From positions 186,001 to 250,000 of the forward strand of contig NZ_CP061286.1 of the NCBI RefSeq assembly GCF_018687095.1: 64,000 nt of DNA. The letters are read 5' to 3'. Of this stretch, positions 50,310 to 60,031 are shown in pieces (the stretch's first letter is position 1; each line of letters begins with the position of its first letter). The notes under the pieces are model-generated. The model was not told the DNA's origin and ran no database searches. It saw only the letters and a list, made by a program, of their open reading frames with translations. A program made the position numbers and the translations under genes. This DNA comes from Polynucleobacter sp. MWH-UH25E (GTDB lineage: Bacteria > Pseudomonadota > Gammaproteobacteria > Burkholderiales > Burkholderiaceae).

Positions 50310-52313
50310 ATGTCAAATCTTCAAATTCGCATGGCCAATGCCATTCGCGCCTTATCCATGGATGCAGTTCAGCAGGCAAATTCAGGTCACCCTGGTATGC
50401 CAATGGGTATGGCAGATATTGCTGTTGGGCTATGGAATGAGCATTTAAAGCACAACCCAACAGACCCTCATTGGATTGACCGCGATCGCTTTGTATTGTC
50501 AAACGGTCATGGCTCGATGTTGTTGTATTCCTTATTGCATCTTTCTGGCTACGACTTACCAATTGAAGAATTAAAAAATTTCCGTCAACTACACAGCAAA
50601 ACTCCGGGTCACCCTGAGTATGGAATTACTCCTGGAGTGGAAACAACAACCGGACCATTAGGTCAGGGTATTTCTAATGCGGTTGGCATGGCGTTGGCAG
50701 AGAAATTGCTTGCTGAAGAATTTAATCGTCCTGGTCACAACATCATTGATCACTACACCTATGTCTTCTTAGGTGATGGTTGTTTGATGGAAGGTATTAG
50801 TCATGAGGTTTGCTCATTAGCGGGTACCTTGAAGTTAAACAAGTTGATTGCGCTTTGGGATGACAACGGCATTTCTATTGATGGCAAGGTAGTTTCTTGG
50901 TTCAATGAAGACACGCCAAAACGTTTTGAGGCTTACGGTTGGAATGTGATTCGCGATGTCGACGGCCACAATGCAGAAGCTGTTTCCAAGGCGATTACAA
51001 AAGCCAAGAAGAGTGAGAAACCAACCTTGATTTGCTGTAAGACCGCGATCGGCCAAGGCTCACCCAATATGGCTGGCACCGATAAGGTCCATGGCTCACC
51101 ATTAGGTGCTGCTGAAATTGCAGCAACACGTGTTGCCTTGAATTGGCCGTATGCTCCGTTTGAAGTGCCCAAAGATATTTATGCTGCGTCGGATTTCAAA
51201 AAACGTGGTCAAGCACTTGAGCATGAATGGAATAAAGAGTTCCAAAAATACAAGAATAAATTTCCTGAACTTGCCGCAGAATTACAGCGTCGCATGCAAG
51301 GGGATTTATCTAAAGATTTTGCGCCAACTCTCAATAAGTATTTGAAGGCATGCCAAGCTAAAGCAGAAACCGTTGCAACTCGTAAGGCAAGTCAAAATGC
51401 GATTGAAGCATTAGCTCCAGCTTTGCCTGAATTCATGGGCGGCTCTGCAGATTTGACAGGTTCAAATCTAACCAATTGGTCGGCATGCAAAGCTGTGCGT
51501 GGTGATCAATGGGGTAACCATATTAATTACGGTGTGCGTGAGTTTGGTATGAGCGCCATCATGAATGGTATTGCACTACATGGCGGGTACATTCCTTTTG
51601 GTGGCACCTTCTTAACGTTCTCAGATTACAGTCGCAATGCCATCCGTATGGCTGCACTGATGAAGCTGCGCAGTATTTTTGTCTTTACCCATGACTCTAT
51701 TGGCTTGGGGGAAGATGGGCCGACCCATCAGTCTGTAGAGCATGTAGCCAGCCTTCGCTTGATTCCTAATTTGATGGTTTGGCGTCCTTGCGATACCACT
51801 GAGAGTGCCGTAGCTTGGGGTGCTGCCATCGAACGCAAGAACGGCCCAAGCGCGCTGATCTTTAGTCGTCAAAATTGCCCGTTTGTTTCACGCTCTGCAG
51901 CGCAAATCAAAGATATTGCGCATGGCGGTTACGTATTGCGTGATCCTCAGTCTGGAAAAATTGATGCAGTAATTATGGCTACCGGTTCTGAAATTGCTTT
52001 GGCACTACAGACTGCGGAACATTTAGAAAAAGAAAGTAATGGAAAGATTGGCATTCGTGTTGTTTCAATGCCTTCAACCACTGTTTTTGATCAACAGAGT
52101 GCAACATACAAAGCATCAGTCTTGCCGTCCAATATTCCACGCATTGCCATTGAGGCGGGCGTGAGTGATTTTTGGTGGAAGTATGGCTGTGCAGCAGTTC
52201 ATGGGGTGGACACCTTTGGTGAGTCTGCACCTGCAGGTCAGTTGTATGAATATTTTGGTTTAACAGTAGATCAAATTGCGAAGACTGTGAAACAGTGCAT
52301 CTCGAAAAAGTAA
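50310..52313 (+). CDS. tkt: Transketolase
   Basis: Transketolase moves two-carbon units in the pentose phosphate pathway using thiamine diphosphate. The 667-residue protein starts MSNLQIRMANAIRALSMDAV, has the signature ANSGHPGMPMGMA, the cofactor site GDGCLMEGISHEV (about 153-165), and the pyrimidine domain GEDGPTHQSVEH (about 467-478). An in-frame ATG at 50220 lies inside rsmE on the other strand and adds unconserved residues, so ATG 50310 is preferred. gap follows, 68 bases later. Confidence 0.97.
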   Translation: MSNLQIRMANAIRALSMDAVQQANSGHPGMPMGMADIAVGLWNEHLKHNPTDPHWIDRDRFVLSNGHGSMLLYSLLHLSGYDLPIEELKNFRQLHSKTPGHPEYGITPGVETTTGPLGQGISNAVGMALAEKLLAEEFNRPGHNIIDHYTYVFLGDGCLMEGISHEVCSLAGTLKLNKLIALWDDNGISIDGKVVSWFNEDTPKRFEAYGWNVIRDVDGHNAEAVSKAITKAKKSEKPTLICCKTAIGQGSPNMAGTDKVHGSPLGAAEIAATRVALNWPYAPFEVPKDIYAASDFKKRGQALEHEWNKEFQKYKNKFPELAAELQRRMQGDLSKDFAPTLNKYLKACQAKAETVATRKASQNAIEALAPALPEFMGGSADLTGSNLTNWSACKAVRGDQWGNHINYGVREFGMSAIMNGIALHGGYIPFGGTFLTFSDYSRNAIRMAALMKLRSIFVFTHDSIGLGEDGPTHQSVEHVASLRLIPNLMVWRPCDTTESAVAWGAAIERKNGPSALIFSRQNCPFVSRSAAQIKDIAHGGYVLRDPQSGKIDAVIMATGSEIALALQTAEHLEKESNGKIGIRVVSMPSTTVFDQQSATYKASVLPSNIPRIAIEAGVSDFWWKYGCAAVHGVDTFGESAPAGQLYEYFGLTVDQIAKTVKQCISKK

Positions 52314-52381
52314 TTTGAAATACGAAACCAAAGTACAAAATGCACAGTGCAAATGAATTCAATATTAGCTAGGGGAAATCG

Positions 52382-53410
52382 ATGACAATTCGTGTCGCAA
52401 TTAATGGTTATGGACGTATCGGTCGCATGGTATTGCGTGCTTTATATGAGGATCAAGTCAATGGCAAACCACGTCGTGACATCAAAGTTGTTGCAATTAA
52501 TGCGATGGGCGATATCGCCATCAATGCTCACCTGACCCAATATGATTCAGCGCACGGCCGCTTCCCAGCTGAGGTTTCAGTGGATGGCGATTGCATGGTA
52601 GTAAATGGCGATCGCATCAAAATGTTTTGCACTCGCAATCCTGCGGAAACCCCATGGGGCGAGTTGGGCGTCGATTTAGTTTTGGAGTGCACTGGCAAGT
52701 TCACTTCAAAAGAAAAAGCCATGATTCATATTCAGCAAGGCGCCAAGAAAGTACTCATTTCTGCTCCTGGTGAAAAAGATGTGGATGCGACCATAGTTTA
52801 TGGCGTCAATCAAAATGTATTAAAGCCAAGTGATGTTGTTGTGTCGAACGCAAGCTGCACTACAAACTGTTTGGCTCCATTGGTAAAGCCATTGCTAGAA
52901 AATATTGGCATTGAATCTGGTTTGATGACAACCATTCATGCCTTTACAAACGATCAAGTATTAACGGATGTGTATCACAAGGATATGCGTCGTGCGCGCT
53001 CTGCAGTAAGCAGCATGATTCCAACTAAAACAGGCGCCGCTAAAGCCGTTGGTTTGGTATTGCCAGCATTAGCAGGACGTTTTGATGGATTCGCCATGCG
53101 TGTTCCAGTGATTAACGTTTCGGTGGTGGATCTTACCTTTGCCGCAAGCCGCGCAACCAGCGTAGATGAAGTGAATACGATTTTGAAGGCGGCTAGCGAG
53201 GGTGAGCACAAAGGAATTTTGGGCTTCAATACTTTGCCTTTGGTCTCAATCGACTTTAACCACGATCCACGTCCAAGTATTTATGATGCTTCCCAAACTC
53301 GTGTTTCTGCTGACGGCAAATTGGTTAAGGTATTGGCTTGGTATGACAACGAATGGGGTTACTCAGTCCAAATGCTCAATGCAGCAGAGGCATTAATGGC
53401 TGTAAAGTAA
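52382..53410 (+). CDS. gap: Type I glyceraldehyde-3-phosphate dehydrogenase
   Basis: GAPDH converts glyceraldehyde 3-phosphate to 1,3-bisphosphoglycerate in central carbon metabolism. The 342-residue product has the NAD site INGYGRIGRMVLRAL (8-22), the catalytic Cys159 in SNASCTTNCLAPL, the His partner in TTIHAFTNDQ, and WYDNEWGYS near the C-terminus. AGGGGAAA precedes the start. The order tkt-gap is common in Burkholderiales. A strong terminator follows. Confidence 0.98.
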   Translation: MTIRVAINGYGRIGRMVLRALYEDQVNGKPRRDIKVVAINAMGDIAINAHLTQYDSAHGRFPAEVSVDGDCMVVNGDRIKMFCTRNPAETPWGELGVDLVLECTGKFTSKEKAMIHIQQGAKKVLISAPGEKDVDATIVYGVNQNVLKPSDVVVSNASCTTNCLAPLVKPLLENIGIESGLMTTIHAFTNDQVLTDVYHKDMRRARSAVSSMIPTKTGAAKAVGLVLPALAGRFDGFAMRVPVINVSVVDLTFAASRATSVDEVNTILKAASEGEHKGILGFNTLPLVSIDFNHDPRPSIYDASQTRVSADGKLVKVLAWYDNEWGYSVQMLNAAEALMAVK

Positions 53411-53459
53411 TTAAAAGCATTTAATTAACGCTTACTGTATTTAAAAGTCGTTAAAAAGC

Positions 53460-53488
53460 AAAAAAGACCTCAATTTGAGGTCTTTTTT
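53460..53488 (+). terminator. Bidirectional terminator between gap and fur
   Basis: AAAAAAGACCTC and GAGGTCTTTTTT pair around AATTT. The A and T runs on each side let it serve both convergent genes. Confidence 0.92.
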
Positions 53489-53532
53489 GTTGTCTGAGAG
53501 GCTAAAAATAAGCCAAAAGCCTGTAAAAAGAC

Positions 53533-53988
53533 CTATTTTTGCTTATTTCGGCAGTTTTTCTTTTGGCAATGGCCATACATGGCTAAAGCATGCTCTTGGA
53601 GCTTAAATCCAAGGTTTTTGGCAATATCTCGCTGCCTTTTCTCAATAGCCTCATCCACAAACTCCTCAACATGCCCGCAATCTAGGCAGATTAAATGGTC
53701 ATGGTGCTGACCCTCATTGAGTTCATAGATCGCCCTGCTATCACCTTTACTGGACTCAAAATGGCTGCGTAGCAATAAGCCAGCCTGTTCAAACTGCGTT
53801 AATACCCTGTAAACCGTGGCTAGACCAATTTCTTGGTCTTCTTTGGCTAAGGCCATAAATACATCTTCGGCGCTGAAGTGTGTGCCGCTATTCTGATGAA
53901 AAAAGTCCAGAATTTTCATGCGCGGTCCTGTGGCCTTGAGGCCAATATCGCGTAGATTTTCAGGAGTAGGGTTTTGGTTCGTATTCAT
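53533..53988 (-). CDS. fur: Ferric uptake regulator Fur
   Basis: Fur represses iron-uptake genes when bound to ferrous iron. The product has the winged-helix segment GLKATGPRMKILDFF and ATVYRVLTQFEQAGLL, the metal-site region EGQHHDHLICLDCGHVEEF, and a C-terminal CxxxxC in CQKKNC. From ATG 53988 it has 151 residues; an ATG at 54009 would add seven. It is divergent from bamE, an arrangement kept across beta- and gammaproteobacteria. Confidence 0.96.
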   Translation of the reverse strand: MNTNQNPTPENLRDIGLKATGPRMKILDFFHQNSGTHFSAEDVFMALAKEDQEIGLATVYRVLTQFEQAGLLLRSHFESSKGDSRAIYELNEGQHHDHLICLDCGHVEEFVDEAIEKRQRDIAKNLGFKLQEHALAMYGHCQKKNCRNKQK

Positions 53989-54031
53989 GGCTTTGGAGGC
54001 TAAAATCAATGTCTTAATGATACGACCAGCT

Positions 54032-54754
54032 ATGCAAAATTGCCTTGAACTTTTTAGTCGCTTTTTGAGTGCACTCCTAGTAGGGGTTTTTACTCCTTCG
54101 AGGGGAGGCGTTGTGGCGATTGCCGCATTTATAACCCTTGGGGTTAGTGGCTGCTCAACAGCGGTGGATGAGACCCAACGTGCTTGGATGAATAAAGTAT
54201 TTCGTCCATATGTTCCGGATGTGGTTCAGGGTAACTTTATTTCTAGCGAGCAATATGCCAAATTGAAGCTTGGCATGTCACGCGAGCAAGTACGTCAAAT
54301 ACTGGGTACACCTTTATTAGCAAGCTACTTCCATGCAAATCGTTGGGATTACGTATTTGAATTTAAGCGTGCCGGTCAGCGTGTGGGTGCTGAGCGTCAT
54401 GTCACCGTGTATTTCGATGGCGACAAATTAGTGAAATTTGAAGGCGATGCATTGCCAACAGAAGTTGAGTTAGTGGCGGAGATCGATAACTACTCTAAAA
54501 CAAAGCGTTCATTTTGGGATGTTATGACTGGATCAAACAAGCCTCCAGTGACCCCACCTTTGCAGCAACCGGAAGTGATGGTTACCAGCAAGACGGATAA
54601 CTTGCCAGCAGGAGCAGCTATTCCTGCGGTGCCTGCAGAAAGTAAAAGTTCTTTCTGGGACTTCTTTGGTTCTTCAAGCAAATCTGATGCTCAACCTGAA
54701 ACGCTTGGCCCAGGGGCTTTAAATACTCCACCTGCGAATGAAGCAAAGCAATAA
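54032..54754 (+). CDS. bamE: Outer membrane assembly lipoprotein BamE
   Basis: BamE (SmpA/OmlA) is a small subunit of the BAM complex that inserts outer membrane proteins. A signal peptide ends in the lipobox LGVSGC, and the BamE fold follows with YAKLKLGMSREQVRQILGTP and NRWDYVFEFKRAG. After it comes a long Pro/Ser/Lys-rich tail of about 75 residues containing two copies of a short SFWD motif, longer than E. coli BamE. From ATG 54032 it has 240 residues; GTG 54113, behind GAGGGGAGG, is an alternative but gives a very short signal. Confidence 0.88.
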   Translation: MQNCLELFSRFLSALLVGVFTPSRGGVVAIAAFITLGVSGCSTAVDETQRAWMNKVFRPYVPDVVQGNFISSEQYAKLKLGMSREQVRQILGTPLLASYFHANRWDYVFEFKRAGQRVGAERHVTVYFDGDKLVKFEGDALPTEVELVAEIDNYSKTKRSFWDVMTGSNKPPVTPPLQQPEVMVTSKTDNLPAGAAIPAVPAESKSSFWDFFGSSSKSDAQPETLGPGALNTPPANEAKQ

Positions 54755-54850
54755 AAGATTTATAGAATTTTTGTATCAACACCATGGGAATTTCAAAAAC
54801 AGGCATTCAATAGCCAATTGAAATTCCTTTAATTAGAAGCGAAGAAACAC

Positions 54851-55654
54851 ATGATGAAAATTGCAATAGCCGGAGCTACTGGTCGCATGGGAAGGATGTT
54901 GATTGAGGCCGTACTCAATGCGCCAGACGCGCAACTCGTTGGTGCGCTTGAGCACTCTTCCTGCCCTCAGTTGGGTGAAGATGCTGGATCTTTCCTAGGT
55001 AAAAAAACTGGTGTTGTTATCTCGTCTGATGTTGCTGCTGTTCTAGCTAACGCAGAGTTTTTGATTGACTTCACAAGACCTGAAGGCACGATGGCACATT
55101 TGGCTGTAGCCGAAAAAACAGGCACCAAGATGATTATTGGTACAACAGGTCTTAGTGCAGATCAAATCGCTAATCTAAAAAAAGCATCTTCTAAATTGGC
55201 AATCGTATTTGCTCCCAATATGAGTGTTGGTGTGAATGCCACCTTTAAGCTTTTAGAAATCGCTGCCAAGATGTTGAATCAAGGATATGACATCGAGGTT
55301 ATCGAAGCCCATCACCGCCATAAAGTAGATGCGCCATCAGGTACAGCGCTAAAAATGGGCGAAGTGATTGCACAAGCTCTTGGTGAGCAATTGGATGATG
55401 TTGCTGTGTATGCGCGTGAGGGCCATACCGGGGAGCGTAAAGAAGGTTCCATTGGTTTTGCCACTATTCGTGGTGGAGATATTGTGGGTGACCACACGGT
55501 GTTATTTGCTGGTGATGGCGAGCGTATCGAGATTAGCCATAAATCATCAAGTCGTCAGTCATATGCGCAGGGTTCATTGCGCGCCGCGCGTTTCTTGCAA
55601 GGTCAAAATTCAGGTCTATATGACATGCAAGATGTTTTGGGATTGCGCAACTGA
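54851..55654 (+). CDS. dapB: 4-hydroxy-tetrahydrodipicolinate reductase
   Basis: DapB acts in lysine and diaminopimelate synthesis. The 267-residue protein has the NAD(P)H site IAGATGRMGRML (about 6-17), IGTTGLSADQI, and the catalytic EAHHRHKVDAPSGTA (about 157-171). The start is ATG 54851 or 54854, with GAAG upstream. It lies between bamE and leuS, a Burkholderiales order. Confidence 0.97.
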   Translation: MMKIAIAGATGRMGRMLIEAVLNAPDAQLVGALEHSSCPQLGEDAGSFLGKKTGVVISSDVAAVLANAEFLIDFTRPEGTMAHLAVAEKTGTKMIIGTTGLSADQIANLKKASSKLAIVFAPNMSVGVNATFKLLEIAAKMLNQGYDIEVIEAHHRHKVDAPSGTALKMGEVIAQALGEQLDDVAVYAREGHTGERKEGSIGFATIRGGDIVGDHTVLFAGDGERIEISHKSSSRQSYAQGSLRAARFLQGQNSGLYDMQDVLGLRN

Positions 55655-55705
55655 ATCAAAAATACAGTCAATAAATAAAGTAAAAGAAGAAAAGAGTTGT
55701 ATTGA

Positions 55706-58375
55706 ATGAGCAAGGATTACGATTACCGGGTGATTGAAGCAGCAGCACAGGCAGACTGGGATGCTGCCCAAGCTTATAAAATTGCAGAAAATGCTGTCGG
55801 TGCAGACGGCAAGAAAAAACCGAAGTATTACGCGTGCTCAATGTTGCCCTACCCGTCAGGTAAATTGCATATGGGTCACGTCCGCAATTACACAATCAAT
55901 GACGTGATGGCTCGTCAATTGCGCATGCAGGGCTATAACGTCTTGATGCCAATGGGTTGGGATGCCTTTGGTATGCCCGCAGAAAATGCGGCTATTCAGA
56001 ACAAGGTTCCGCCTGCAAAGTGGACTTACGACAACATCGCTTATATGAAAAAGCAGATGGCGGCGATGGGTCTAGCAATTGATTGGTCAAGAGAAGTCGC
56101 TACTTGCAGTCCAGATTACTATCGCTGGAATCAATGGCTCTTCTTGAAAATGTTGGAAAAGGGTATTGCTTATCGCAAGACCCAGGTCGTGAATTGGGAT
56201 CCCATCGATCAAACTGTTTTAGCAAACGAACAGGTTATTGATGGTCGCGGTTGGCGTTCAGGGGCTTTGGTTGAAAAGCGTGAGATTCCAGGTTATTACC
56301 TCAACATTACTGCTTATGCAGAGCAGTTGCTTTCTGGTTTAGAAGGTTTGGGTTGGCCTGAGCGTGTCAAAACCATGCAGCAAAACTGGATTGGTAAGAG
56401 CCGTGGCGTACGTTTTGCTTTTAAGCATGAGATTGCGGATGCAAATGGCAAATTCATTCAAGATGGTTTGCTGTATGTGTTCACGACACGTGCCGACACC
56501 ATTATGGGCGTTACTTTCTGTGCAGTTGCTGCAGAACATCCATTGGCTGCTAAGGCGGCTGAAAATAATCCTGCCTTAGCAGCATTTATTGAGAAATGTA
56601 AAACGGGCAGTGTGATTGAAGCAGATCTTGCCACTCAAGAAAAAGAAGGTATGTTCACAGGCCTGTATGTGACACATCCATTAACGAATGAGCCAGTGCC
56701 GGTTTGGGTTGGTAACTATGTTTTGATGTCATATGGCGATGGTGCGGTGATGGGTGTGCCCGCGCATGATGAACGCGACTTTGCCTTTGCGCTTAAATAC
56801 GACTTGCCCATTAAGCAAGTAATCGCATTAAAAGGCGAATCACCGATGTTTAATGCCACTCGCTGGGAAGATTGGTATGCTCAAAAAGAAGGTGTAGTTT
56901 GCTTCAATAGCGGCAAATATGATGGCCTTTCTCATGATGAGGCAGTAAATGCAGTCGCCAAAGATTTGAGTGAAATGGGCATTGGTGAAATCAAGACCAC
57001 CTATCGTTTGCGTGACTGGGGCATCTCACGTCAGCGCTATTGGGGTACACCGATTCCGATCATTCATTGTGGCGACGAGCAAAATTCTGGTTGTGGTGCT
57101 GTTCCCGTTCCAGAGGCTGACTTGCCCGTAGTGTTGCCAGAAGATTGTGTGCCGGATGGCAGTGGTAATCCGCTGAATAAACGCGCGGATTTCTTGAATG
57201 TAAAGTGCCCGAAGTGTGGCAAGCCTGCCCGTCGAGAAACCGACACGATGGATACCTTCGTGGATTCTTCATGGTATTTCATGCGCTATACCAGTCAAGA
57301 TGCCAAGAGTATGGTTGATGAGCGCAATGAGTATTGGATGCCAATGGACCAGTACATTGGTGGCATTGAGCATGCGATTTTGCATTTGCTCTATGCGCGC
57401 TTTTGGACTAAGGTCATGCGCGATCTCAATTTAATTACCTTTGACGAGCCCTTCCAGAATTTGTTGACCCAAGGAATGGTTCTGAACGAAACCTATTACA
57501 CCGAAGAAGCTTCCGGTAAAAAAACTTGGCTCAACCCTTTGGATGTTGAATTAGATTTAGATGAAAAAGGGCGTCCACAGGGAGCTAAGATCAAAGGTGA
57601 GGCTTCATCACCAGTCATGATCGGTGGCGTTGAGAAGATGTCCAAGAGCAAGAACAATGGCGTTGATCCTCAAGCTCTGATTGATCAATATGGCGCTGAT
57701 ACTGCTCGTTTATTCGTGATGTTCGCAGCCCCACCCGAGCAGCAGCTTGAGTGGTCAGGAGCTGGTGTAGATGGCGCCTCCCGTTTCTTGCGGCGTGTTT
57801 GGACTTACTCAAGCAGTCAAGCTAGTTTTGTTCGTGAAGCACAGGATGCAGTACCAGGCAACTTAAACGACGCAGAAAAAGAATTGCGTAGAGAAGTGTA
57901 TTCGGTGCTGAAGCAGGCAAATTTTGATTATCAGCGTCGTCAGTACAACACTGTGGTATCTGCTGCAATGAAGATGCTCAATGTTCTGGAGCCAATTAAG
58001 TTAGGTCAGGATTGCGCAATTGGTGCGCCAGTACTGCGCGAGTGTCTCAGTATTCTGTTGCGTGTACTTTATCCAGTAGTGCCGCATCTGACTCATGTTC
58101 TTTGGAAAGATCTGGGTTATGCCAATACGTTTGGATCATTATTGGATGCCCCATGGCCATCAGTCGATGAGTCTGCACTTGTGCAAACAGAAATTACTTT
58201 GATGTTGCAAATTAATGGCAAGCTGCGTGGTGATATTAAGGTTCCAGCTGAGGCTAGCAAAGAGCAAATTGAATCTATCGCCTTAGATAGTGAGCCTGCA
58301 CAAAAAGCGCTTAATGGTGGAACCCCAAAGAAAGTGATTGTGGTTCCGGGCCGTTTGGTCAATATCGTTGTATAG
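55706..58375 (+). CDS. leuS: Leucyl-tRNA synthetase
   Basis: LeuS charges tRNA-Leu. The 889-residue class I enzyme has the HIGH motif in PYPSGKLHMGHVRNYTI (about 49-65), the CP1 editing domain (about 225-420, with TTRADTIMGVTF), a zinc-ribbon-like CPKCGKPARRETDTMDTF, and KMSKS in EKMSKSKNNGVDP (about 640-652). The C-terminal domain ends with GRLVNIVV. AAGAAAAGAG precedes the start. The lptE start lies 20 bases after its stop. Confidence 0.98.
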   Translation: MSKDYDYRVIEAAAQADWDAAQAYKIAENAVGADGKKKPKYYACSMLPYPSGKLHMGHVRNYTINDVMARQLRMQGYNVLMPMGWDAFGMPAENAAIQNKVPPAKWTYDNIAYMKKQMAAMGLAIDWSREVATCSPDYYRWNQWLFLKMLEKGIAYRKTQVVNWDPIDQTVLANEQVIDGRGWRSGALVEKREIPGYYLNITAYAEQLLSGLEGLGWPERVKTMQQNWIGKSRGVRFAFKHEIADANGKFIQDGLLYVFTTRADTIMGVTFCAVAAEHPLAAKAAENNPALAAFIEKCKTGSVIEADLATQEKEGMFTGLYVTHPLTNEPVPVWVGNYVLMSYGDGAVMGVPAHDERDFAFALKYDLPIKQVIALKGESPMFNATRWEDWYAQKEGVVCFNSGKYDGLSHDEAVNAVAKDLSEMGIGEIKTTYRLRDWGISRQRYWGTPIPIIHCGDEQNSGCGAVPVPEADLPVVLPEDCVPDGSGNPLNKRADFLNVKCPKCGKPARRETDTMDTFVDSSWYFMRYTSQDAKSMVDERNEYWMPMDQYIGGIEHAILHLLYARFWTKVMRDLNLITFDEPFQNLLTQGMVLNETYYTEEASGKKTWLNPLDVELDLDEKGRPQGAKIKGEASSPVMIGGVEKMSKSKNNGVDPQALIDQYGADTARLFVMFAAPPEQQLEWSGAGVDGASRFLRRVWTYSSSQASFVREAQDAVPGNLNDAEKELRREVYSVLKQANFDYQRRQYNTVVSAAMKMLNVLEPIKLGQDCAIGAPVLRECLSILLRVLYPVVPHLTHVLWKDLGYANTFGSLLDAPWPSVDESALVQTEITLMLQINGKLRGDIKVPAEASKEQIESIALDSEPAQKALNGGTPKKVIVVPGRLVNIVV

Positions 58376-58394
58376 GTCTATAGAAAGCATAACT

Positions 58395-58922
58395 ATGGTC
58401 GCCAGCCCACTTCGTCGCGTATTGCTTGGTCTGATTGCTAGCGCTCCAGTCAGTGGCTTAGTAGCCTGTGGTTATCGCTTGCGTGGCATGGTGGATTTGC
58501 CATTTAAGGCAATTGCGATCACTGGAAATCCTTCGCCACCATTACGTGCTGATATTCAGACATCTATTTTGCAAGGAACGGATGCTAAGGTTGCTATTAG
58601 TTCAAAGGACGCAGACCTTATTCTTGAGATCACGAATGATATTAATGGCCGTGAAATTTTGGCTTATAACTCGGCAGGTCAGGTTTCTGCTTACCGTTTG
58701 AACATCCGCGTTGGGTTCCGGGCTTATGACAATTCTGGTGCTGAAATAATTCCAGATAGCGAGATTTATATGACTCGCGATATGGACTTCTCGAATACCA
58801 CTGTGTTGGCGACAGATGCTCAGCAACAACAATTTTTGTCCTTGATGCGCAAAGATCTAGCCGTGCAAATTCTGCGACGTGTCTCTGCCGCTGCAAGAGC
58901 ACCAAGAACTAAATCTTTCTAA
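58395..58922 (+). CDS. lptE: LPS-assembly lipoprotein LptE
   Basis: LptE plugs the LptD barrel that delivers lipopolysaccharide to the outer leaflet. The 175-residue product has a signal peptide and lipobox (ASAPVSGLVACGYRLRG), with lipidated Cys near residue 27, then the LptE fold with LPFKAIAITGNPSPPLRADI. ATG 58395 is chosen; an upstream ATG lies inside leuS. Position leuS-lptE-holA is conserved in proteobacteria. Confidence 0.92.
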   Translation: MVASPLRRVLLGLIASAPVSGLVACGYRLRGMVDLPFKAIAITGNPSPPLRADIQTSILQGTDAKVAISSKDADLILEITNDINGREILAYNSAGQVSAYRLNIRVGFRAYDNSGAEIIPDSEIYMTRDMDFSNTTVLATDAQQQQFLSLMRKDLAVQILRRVSAAARAPRTKSF

Positions 58923-58950
58923 TAAGAAAATTCAGAGAATCTAGACTCGC

Positions 58951-60012
58951 ATGGTTAAAGTTGACGCCTTGCAAGCCCATCTCAAATCTTTGAGTTCTGA
59001 AGGGGCTATGCTACCCCTCTATGTTTTTAGTGGCGATGAGCCGCTATTAATGATGGAGGCCATGGATCAATTACGCATTGCCGCCAAGAAATTAGGCTTT
59101 ACTGAGCGAGAGGTCTTACTGCAAGAGCGCGGCTTCGATTGGAGTACCTTACTGAGTGCTGGCCAAACAATGTCTTTGTTTGGTGATAAAAGATGGGTAG
59201 AGTTGCGTATCCCGACTGGTAAGCCTGGGCGTGATGGAGCGGATGCCTTAAAGCAATTTGCTGCGCAAATAGCCTCTCAGCCCAATGGTTCAGAGGGTCC
59301 TGATACGGTGGTATGTATTGTTCTACCTAGGTTAGATGGCAAAACCAAAACCTCAGCTTGGTTTAGCGCCTTGGATGAAGTGGGTATGGCAATTCAAATT
59401 GATTCAATCGATCGCGCCAACTTACCAAGATGGATTGGTGCGCGTCTGAAAAAACAAAATCAAGAAGTAGAGAGTGGCCCAGAGGGTCAACGCGCCCTGG
59501 AATTTATTGCGGATCAGGTTGAGGGTAACTTAATCGCAGCTCATCAAGAGATATTAAAGTTGGGATTGCTTTACCCAGCTGGAGTACTTACAGAGGAGCA
59601 AATTCGTTCTTCTATTCTCAAGGTAGCGCGCTATAACGTATTTGAGTTGACTGAGGCGATGTTAGCTGGAGATTTACCTAGGCTGAATCGTATGTTGGAT
59701 GGCTTAAAGGGCGAAGGCGAGCCCTTAGTATTAATTCTGTGGAGCGTGACCGAAGAGTTAAGACTGCTATCTACGCTAAAGGCGGCTAGTGATGCTGGAG
59801 AGTCGGTACAGCAACTCATGCGTGCCAATCGCATTTGGGGTAACAAGGAGCGCCTGTATCCCAATGCTTTGAGAAGAATTCAGCCGCTGAAGTTGCGTAG
59901 GGCTATGCAAGTGGCAGCAGGCCTGGATCGTCAAGTTAAGGGTTTATCTGCGGCAGAGTTGCCTGCAGACCCTTGGGATGGGCTACGTTTGGTAGGAAAT
60001 CTACTGCGATAA
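58951..60012 (+). CDS. holA: DNA polymerase III delta subunit
   Basis: HolA opens the sliding clamp within the clamp loader. The 353-residue protein has the N-terminal LPLYVFSGDEPLLMMEAMDQ, the DnaE-type AAA+-like fold without a working Walker A, VCIVLPRLDGKTKTSAWF, and the C-terminal collar (LILWSVTEELRLLSTL). It follows lptE after 28 bases. proA begins 19 bases after its stop. Confidence 0.94.
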   Translation: MVKVDALQAHLKSLSSEGAMLPLYVFSGDEPLLMMEAMDQLRIAAKKLGFTEREVLLQERGFDWSTLLSAGQTMSLFGDKRWVELRIPTGKPGRDGADALKQFAAQIASQPNGSEGPDTVVCIVLPRLDGKTKTSAWFSALDEVGMAIQIDSIDRANLPRWIGARLKKQNQEVESGPEGQRALEFIADQVEGNLIAAHQEILKLGLLYPAGVLTEEQIRSSILKVARYNVFELTEAMLAGDLPRLNRMLDGLKGEGEPLVLILWSVTEELRLLSTLKAASDAGESVQQLMRANRIWGNKERLYPNALRRIQPLKLRRAMQVAAGLDRQVKGLSAAELPADPWDGLRLVGNLLR

Positions 60013-60031
60013 GAATTAGTAGAAAATAGCG

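Noticed and set aside
53989..54031. Fur box between fur and bamE
   Set aside because: The segment has some AAT/GAT repeats but no convincing 19-bp palindromic match.
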